From Piscinibacterium candidicorallinum (GTDB taxonomy: Bacteria; Pseudomonadota; Gammaproteobacteria; Burkholderiales; Burkholderiaceae_C): 64,000 nt of DNA. The first letter of the stretch is position 1. Every line of letters starts with the position of its first letter. Position numbers and translations under genes: made by a program. A model generated the notes under the pieces. The model saw only the letters and a list, made by a program, of their open reading frames with translations. It searched no databases and was not told where the DNA came from. Where the stretch lies: assembly GCF_047549485.1 (NCBI RefSeq), contig NZ_CP180191.1:434001-498000 (forward strand). The letters are read 5' to 3'. Below are positions 59,263 to 64,000 of the stretch, one piece after another.

Positions 59263-61416
59263 ATGGGTGAAATGACCAACGAAGGCGCCAACCTGCAAAG
59301 CGGCGGCTTCGACCTGACCCAGTTCTACCAGGTGTTCTTTGAGGAAGCCGGCGAGAACCTCACCAGCATGGAGCAGCTGCTGCTCGAGCTGGATGTGGAC
59401 AACGCCGACGACGAAGAACTCAACGCCATCTTCCGCTGCGCGCACTCCATCAAGGGCGGCGCCGCCACCTTCGGCTTCGCCGACGTGGCCGAGCTGACGC
59501 ACCAGATGGAAACGCTGCTGGACAAGCTGCGCCGCCACGAGCTCGGGCTGAATACCTCGATGGTGGACACCCTGCTGACCTCGGGCGACATGCTCCGTGC
59601 CCAGCTGGCGCGCCATCAGGGTGCCTCCACTGAAGTCGTGGACACCGCGCAGCTGCTTGCCGACATTGCGGCGCACTTGAGCGGCCAGCCGGTGGCATCG
59701 GCCGCTCGGCCGTCGTCTTCAGCTGACGCACCCGCTGCAGCACCTGCTGCGGCTGCGCCGAGCACTGCACCCGCAGCGCCTGCGCAGCGCACCCTGGAGA
59801 TCGTGGTCGGCCCGCTGAGCAACCCGGCACAGGCCGATGATCTGCTTGAACTCTTCAAGGAAGTCGTCGATCTGGGCACCATGAGTCCGATGGACGATGG
59901 CAAGGTCGACGAAGCTGGCAAGCGTCGCTTCAAGGTGATCACCAAGTCCAACGACGCCGATCTGATCGATCTGTTCTCGTTCCATGTGTCGCGCGAGCAG
60001 ATCCAGATCGTTGACCACACCGAAGCGCCGAAGTGCGACACCTCCACCGGTACCGGCATCGAGGGCTTTGGGCTGTTTGCCGATGTGCCGGAAGCCGGCG
60101 CGCCGAAGGCTGAAGCAAAGGATCCGGGTTACGGCTTCTTCGTCGACCCGAACACGCTGCCGGGCAAGGCGGAGGTCAAGCCGGCTGCCCCGGCCGCACC
60201 CAAGGCAAGCGCCAAGGCGGAGTCCAAGGCGCCGGCGCCTGCCGCGGCCGCGGCAGACTCGACCATCCGTGTCTCCGTGGAGAAGGTTGACCAGTTGATC
60301 AACCTCGTCGGCGAGCTCGTGATCACGCAGGCCATGCTGGCGCAGAACGCGCGCGGTCTGGATCCTGTCGAGCATCAGCAGATGATCGCCGGTCTGAACG
60401 ATCTGGAGCGCAACACCCGTGACCTGCAGGAAGCAGTCATGAGCGTGCGCATGATTCCGATGAGCTTCGTGTTCAGCCGCTTCCCGCGCATGGTGCGCGA
60501 CCTGACTGCCAAGCTGGGCAAGCAGGTTGAACTGCATACCGTGGGTGAAGCCACCGAACTCGACAAGGGGCTGATCGAGAAGATTACCGACCCCCTGACC
60601 CATCTCGTGCGCAACAGCGTCGACCACGGCATTGAGAAGCCGGAAGACCGAGTCGCCAAGGGCAAGCCCGCACAAGGCACCGTGACCCTGTCTGCCCAGC
60701 ACCAGGGCGGTTCGATCGTGATCGAGGTCAAGGACGACGGCCGCGGTTTGAACCGCGACAAGATCCTTGCCAAGGCACGCGAGAAGGGCATCCCGGTCGC
60801 CGACGAAATGACCGACCAGGAGGTCTGGCAGCTGATCTTCGCGCCGGGCTTCTCCACCGCCGAAGCCGTGACGGATGTGTCCGGCCGCGGCGTAGGGATG
60901 GATGTGGTGAAGAAGAACATCACCAGCCTGGGCGGCACGGTCGAACTCGATTCCGCCGACGGGCTGGGGACGCGCGTCTCGGTGCGCCTGCCCCTGACCC
61001 TGGCCATCATGGATGGCATGAGCGTGGGCGTCGGAGATGAGGTCTACATCCTGCCGCTGGGCAGCGTGGTCGAGAGCTTCCAGGTCGACGACAAGCAGGT
61101 CCGCACCATCGGCGGCAGCGAGCGCGTGGTGGAAGTGCGCAATGAATACATGCCGGTGGTCGCGCTCGAAGAGCTCTTCAACGTGCCGCGCTTCGACTGG
61201 GACTCCAACGGCGGAATCATGGTCATCGTCGAGTCCGAAGGGGGCCGCGTGGCCCTGCTGGTGGATCAGCTGATCGGCCAGCATCAGATCGTGGTGAAGA
61301 ACCTCGAAGCCAACTACCGAAAGATCAACCACGTCTCAGGCGCCACCATCATGGGTGACGGCCGCGTGGCACTCATTCTCGACACGATCAGCCTTGTGCG
61401 GCGCTCGCGTCACTAA
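59263..61416 (+). CDS. cheA: Chemotaxis histidine kinase CheA
   Basis: A 717-residue kinase. P1 carries the phosphoacceptor His61 in Cys-Ala-His-Ser-Ile-Lys-Gly-Gly-Ala; Ala/Pro-rich linkers flank a P2-like region (about 180-260). P3 dimerisation and P4 ATPase follow (Asn-Ser-Val-Asp-His-Gly, Asp-Asp-Gly-Arg-Gly, Gly-Arg-Gly-Val-Gly-Met-Asp), and P5 is CheW-like. All catalytic motifs look intact. A GAGGAA ribosome site precedes ATG 59263; ATG three codons later is also possible. Confidence 0.96.
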   Translation: MGEMTNEGANLQSGGFDLTQFYQVFFEEAGENLTSMEQLLLELDVDNADDEELNAIFRCAHSIKGGAATFGFADVAELTHQMETLLDKLRRHELGLNTSMVDTLLTSGDMLRAQLARHQGASTEVVDTAQLLADIAAHLSGQPVASAARPSSSADAPAAAPAAAAPSTAPAAPAQRTLEIVVGPLSNPAQADDLLELFKEVVDLGTMSPMDDGKVDEAGKRRFKVITKSNDADLIDLFSFHVSREQIQIVDHTEAPKCDTSTGTGIEGFGLFADVPEAGAPKAEAKDPGYGFFVDPNTLPGKAEVKPAAPAAPKASAKAESKAPAPAAAAADSTIRVSVEKVDQLINLVGELVITQAMLAQNARGLDPVEHQQMIAGLNDLERNTRDLQEAVMSVRMIPMSFVFSRFPRMVRDLTAKLGKQVELHTVGEATELDKGLIEKITDPLTHLVRNSVDHGIEKPEDRVAKGKPAQGTVTLSAQHQGGSIVIEVKDDGRGLNRDKILAKAREKGIPVADEMTDQEVWQLIFAPGFSTAEAVTDVSGRGVGMDVVKKNITSLGGTVELDSADGLGTRVSVRLPLTLAIMDGMSVGVGDEVYILPLGSVVESFQVDDKQVRTIGGSERVVEVRNEYMPVVALEELFNVPRFDWDSNGGIMVIVESEGGRVALLVDQLIGQHQIVVKNLEANYRKINHVSGATIMGDGRVALILDTISLVRRSRH

Positions 61417-61460
61417 GCGTTCAGTGCGAACAGTCCCAAGCCATTCTCTAGGAGCAAATC

Positions 61461-61955
61461 ATGGGCAAGATGGAAAACTTCGGCAACCTCGCACTGATCG
61501 GTGCGAAGGAATTCCTCACCTTCCGCCTCGGCGAGGAAGAGTACGGAATCGACATCCTGAAGGTTCAGGAAATCCGCGGGTATGAAAACCCCACGCGCAT
61601 CGCCAATGCGCCAGCCTTCATCAAGGGCGTGGTCAATCTGCGTGGCGTGATCGTCCCGATCGTGGACATGCGCCTTAAGTTCAACTGCGCCAGCGCTGAG
61701 TACAACAGCTTTACCGTGGTCATCGTCCTGAATGTGGGCGGCCGCGTCGTGGGCATGGTCGTGGACAGTGTGTCCGACGTGCTCGAGCTGCAGAACGAGA
61801 ACGTCAAGCCCGCCCCGGAGCTGTCTTCCGCTATTGACGCCGCCTTCATCATGGGCCTGGGCAGCGTGGGCGAGCGCATGCTCATCTTGCTGGACATCGA
61901 GCATCTCATGCACTCCCCCGACATGTGCCTGACCGACGGTCAGGCCGCCGCCTGA
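61461..61955 (+). CDS. cheW: Chemotaxis coupling protein CheW
   Basis: A 164-residue coupling protein linking receptors to CheA. It has the SH3-like CheW folds with Tyr-Gly-Ile-Asp-Ile-Leu-Lys-Val-Gln-Glu-Ile, Val-Asn-Leu-Arg-Gly-Val-Ile-Val-Pro-Ile-Val-Asp and a C-terminal Leu-Leu-Asp-Ile-Glu. A strong AGGAG site precedes the ATG. Confidence 0.96.
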   Translation: MGKMENFGNLALIGAKEFLTFRLGEEEYGIDILKVQEIRGYENPTRIANAPAFIKGVVNLRGVIVPIVDMRLKFNCASAEYNSFTVVIVLNVGGRVVGMVVDSVSDVLELQNENVKPAPELSSAIDAAFIMGLGSVGERMLILLDIEHLMHSPDMCLTDGQAAA

Positions 61956-61983
61956 TCTTGATGGCTCTCAGGAGGGACTCCAG

Positions 61984-63408
61984 ATGCTGAACCGATTTTC
62001 CATCAAGCAGCGATTCATCCTCATGTTCGTGGTGGTGATCTCTGCAGCCATGACCACGCCCGTCCATGCGGCATTCAATACCCCGATGTGGGGTCGCATG
62101 ACGGTGACGGCTGTCTTCGTCACCGTCCTGTGCTGGCTGTTCTGGGCCACATTGCGCTCCATCACCAAGCCCCTGCACGACGTGCAGGCGCTGGCCGAGC
62201 GGATGGCAGTCGGTGACTTGAGCGAAGACCTCTTCGTCGACGGTACCGACGAAGTTGCAAAGACCGTTGCAGCCATTCAGCGTGTACAGGAAAGCCTGCG
62301 CAACACGGTGGGACAGATCCGTGTAGCGGCAGACTCCATCACAACCGCATCCACCGAAGTGGCTGTGGGCAACCAGGATCTGTCCGGCCGTACAGAACAG
62401 ACAGCGAGCAGCCTGCAGGAGACTGCAGCGTCGATGTCACAACTTTCACAAAACGTGAATCAGAATGCCGAGTCGGCTCGCCAGGCGAACCAGCTGGCCA
62501 GCGCAGCAAGCATGGATGCCATGCGCGGTGGCGAGGTGGTGGGCAGGGTCGTTGAGACCATGACCGACATCAGCACGGCGTCGCGCAAGATCAGCGAGAT
62601 CATCGGTGTCATCGACGGCATCGCTTTCCAGACCAACATCCTGGCGCTGAACGCCAGCGTGGAAGCCGCCCGTGCCGGTGAGCAGGGCCGCGGCTTTGCC
62701 GTGGTGGCATCTGAAGTGCGCAATCTCGCCCAGCGCAGCGCCGAGGCCGCCAAGGAGATCAAGACCCTGATCGGCGCCAGCGCCGAGAAGGTCGAGACCG
62801 GCAGCCAACTGGTGGCGGATGCTGGCAGCGTGATGAACGAGATCGTCGCCAGCGTGCAGCGTGTGACGGACATGATCGGCGAGATCACGGCCTCCACCAC
62901 CGAGCAGGCCAGCGGCATCGCGCAGGTCAACCAGGCGGTGAACCAGCTGGATCAGATGACCCAGCAGAACGCTGCGTTGGTTGAAGAGTCTGCTGCGGCG
63001 GCTGAAAGCCTGAAGGATCAGGCCGTTCGGCTGGCGCAGTCCGTGAGCGTGTTCAAACTGGCCGCACAGCGTGCAGCACAGAGTTTCGTGGCGGCAACTC
63101 AGCCGCAGGCTGCGCTGGCCGCAGCCGGTGCGTCTGCGCCAGTCAAGCCGTTTGCTGTGACTAAGGTTGCGTCAAAGCCCGTCGCCAAGCCCGCTGCAAA
63201 GCCGGCGGCCAAGCCCAGCGCGTCCTCGGCTGACACGCCTGCTGCCGCCATCAAGTCTGCAAGCAGCAGCGTTCCTTCGCACAGCGCACCTGCTCCCGTG
63301 GCTGCCGCTGCGCCGGCCGCGAGCCCCGCTGCGCCAGCGAAGCCGGCCGCTGCACCCGCGCCAGCAACAGTGGGTGCTGGTGCCAGCGACGACTGGGAAG
63401 AGTTCTGA
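61984..63408 (+). CDS. Methyl-accepting chemotaxis protein with minimal periplasmic part
   Basis: A 474-residue receptor. TM1 (about 10-28) and TM2 (about 38-58) are separated by a loop of only about ten residues, so there is no periplasmic ligand domain. A HAMP-like segment follows (about 59-115), then the signalling domain with the hairpin tip Asp-Gly-Ile-Ala-Phe-Gln-Thr-Asn-Ile-Leu-Ala-Leu-Asn-Ala. A long Ala/Pro/Lys-rich tether (about 385-465) ends in Asp-Asp-Trp-Glu-Glu-Phe, the pentapeptide that docks CheR/CheB. Input is probably redox, energy state or a partner protein. Confidence 0.92.
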   Translation: MLNRFSIKQRFILMFVVVISAAMTTPVHAAFNTPMWGRMTVTAVFVTVLCWLFWATLRSITKPLHDVQALAERMAVGDLSEDLFVDGTDEVAKTVAAIQRVQESLRNTVGQIRVAADSITTASTEVAVGNQDLSGRTEQTASSLQETAASMSQLSQNVNQNAESARQANQLASAASMDAMRGGEVVGRVVETMTDISTASRKISEIIGVIDGIAFQTNILALNASVEAARAGEQGRGFAVVASEVRNLAQRSAEAAKEIKTLIGASAEKVETGSQLVADAGSVMNEIVASVQRVTDMIGEITASTTEQASGIAQVNQAVNQLDQMTQQNAALVEESAAAAESLKDQAVRLAQSVSVFKLAAQRAAQSFVAATQPQAALAAAGASAPVKPFAVTKVASKPVAKPAAKPAAKPSASSADTPAAAIKSASSSVPSHSAPAPVAAAAPAASPAAPAKPAAAPAPATVGAGASDDWEEF

Positions 63409-63446
63409 GCTGACTTGGACAAGCCCGCGCAACGGAGGCTGGCGAA

Positions 63447-63807
63447 ATGACACGTTCGAAATTGACCGGCAATAGCTTCGAAGTCGTCGAGCGAGACCTG
63501 TCGCCTGCGGTACCCAGCGCCGGGACGCGAGTGAGTCTGCGCGCGATGCGGCGAGTCAAGAAGGACGTGTTGATGAACGTCCCGAGCCGCATCGAGCGTG
63601 GCTGGCATGACCGGTGAGATCACCGCCAGCAACTTGGAGCAGACCAGAGATGTCACGCAGCTCGTTTCGGCGGTGGGTCCAATGAATCGTTCGATTCAAC
63701 ATCGCCCTGCGCTGGCGGAGCAACGTGCCGCCGCGGCCGAGCGCCTGGAGCATCGTGCGCAGCCTCTGGCGCACGCGGTCGGTGTGAATCGCCGGTCAGT
63801 GACCTGA
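63447..63807 (+). pseudogene. Frameshifted remnant of a chemoreceptor signalling domain
   Basis: Residues from 63598 (Gly-Met-Thr-Gly-Glu-Ile-Thr-Ala-Ser ... Glu-Gln-Arg-Ala-Ala-Ala-Ala-Glu-Arg-Leu) align with the C-terminal part of the neighbouring receptor (Asp-Met-Ile-Gly-Glu-Ile-Thr-Ala-Ser ... Glu-Glu-Ser-Ala-Ala-Ala-Ala-Glu-Ser-Leu). The upstream part (Val-Leu-Met-Asn-Val-Pro-Ser-Arg-Ile-Glu-Arg, about 63568-63600) aligns with Val-Met-Asn-Glu-Ile-Val-Ala-Ser-Val-Gln-Arg but is in another frame. The rest of the receptor is missing. Confidence 0.75.
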
Positions 63808-63853
63808 GCATGAACTGTAAGAAGCGCCTGGAGGCGGCGCAGAGGGGATTGAG

Positions 63854-64000
63854 ATGTTCAAGAACTTGAGTGTTGCCGCGAAGATGGTCGGTGTGATCGG
63901 GCTCCTGCTCCTGTCCACAGCGATCACGGCTGTCACGGCGGTGGTGATGTTGACCGTACAGGGCAACAAGTTCGGTGCCGTGCTGGACGGTGACGTCGCA
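63854..64000 (+). CDS. Start of a second methyl-accepting chemotaxis protein, partial
   Basis: ATG 63854, preceded by GAGGGG, opens a frame that runs off the window after 49 codons. It encodes Phe-Lys-Asn-Leu-Ser-Val-Ala-Ala-Lys-Met-Val-Gly and a strong transmembrane helix (about residues 12-34), then the start of a periplasmic part. This is the usual N-terminus of a four-helix-bundle-type receptor in betaproteobacteria. Confidence 0.75.
   Translation, partial: MFKNLSVAAKMVGVIGLLLLSTAITAVTAVVMLTVQGNKFGAVLDGDVA

Noticed and set aside
63598..63807. Independent 69-residue protein
   Set aside because: It aligns with the receptor signalling domain and continues a frameshifted upstream piece, so it is a pseudogene fragment.

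Overview
The window reads as chromosomal DNA of a high-GC betaproteobacterium. The housekeeping blocks point there: argB / pyrimidine 5'-nucleotidase / slmA, an AsnC-type regulator divergent from glmS, and 5-formyl-THF cyclo-ligase divergent from a soluble lytic transglycosylase that is followed by a DsbA-like isomerase and an NDUFA9-like protein. An adjacent bchE-bchJ pair (oxygen-independent bacteriochlorophyll ring E cyclase plus its 4-vinyl-reductase-family partner) suggests a purple phototroph or a descendant of one (Burkholderiales or Rhodocyclales). This is inferred from protein families and gene order; I have no species-level proof. No rRNA, tRNA or CRISPR array was seen.

Layout. 1-13.7 kb: housekeeping and accessory metabolism (porin-like end, lipoprotein 5'-nucleotidase, DnaQ/GIY-YIG nuclease fusion, a hydrolase-fold protein lacking its serine, GSTs, fthC-type ligase, slt, NDUFA9-like, AsnC/glmS). 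13.7-22.2 kb: a metal-acquisition island with a TonB receptor, an ABC ATPase, two DUF3526 permeases, a COG0523 GTPase and a Zur/Fur regulator. The TonB gene and the COG0523/Zur gap share a 16-bp dyad, TGATAnnGCnTTATCA, which ties the two halves into one probable regulon. 22.5-26.5 kb: secreted hydrolase, bchE, bchJ. 26.5-32.7 kb: a type VI secretion cargo island (VgrG, a large peptidoglycan-targeting effector, a periplasmic immunity candidate and a broken vgrG fragment). 32.9-39.7 kb: metal homeostasis (DmeF, CueR, CopA, divergent CopZ, a membrane/periplasm/outer-membrane trio) and an ECF sigma with a 63-residue zinc-finger partner. 39.8-43.1 kb: argB, pyrimidine 5'-nucleotidase, slmA, EamA permease.

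43.3-58.0 kb is an unusually dense signalling block: a multi-PAS HisKA_2 kinase with an ANTAR regulator, a sensor kinase, a large hybrid kinase (two REC plus Hpt), a REC-PAS-GGDEF-EAL protein, a GGDEF cyclase, and a NarXL-like pair whose kinase carries an N-terminal REC domain. 58.3-64.0 kb is a chemotaxis operon: CheZ-like protein, CheY, CheA, CheW, a chemoreceptor with almost no periplasmic domain, a frameshifted receptor remnant, and the start of another receptor. The two blocks adjoin, so second-messenger and motility control may be linked.

Between genes, two repeat families stand out. One is a roughly 46-bp hairpin-bearing element in two convergent gaps (about 5.0 and 37.2 kb). The other is a roughly 150-bp AT-rich element (about 11.0 and 40.8 kb) in which a CCGCTTGnCACAAGCGG hairpin is followed by two TTTCAA-N7-TTGAAA-type dyads exactly 41 bp apart in both copies.
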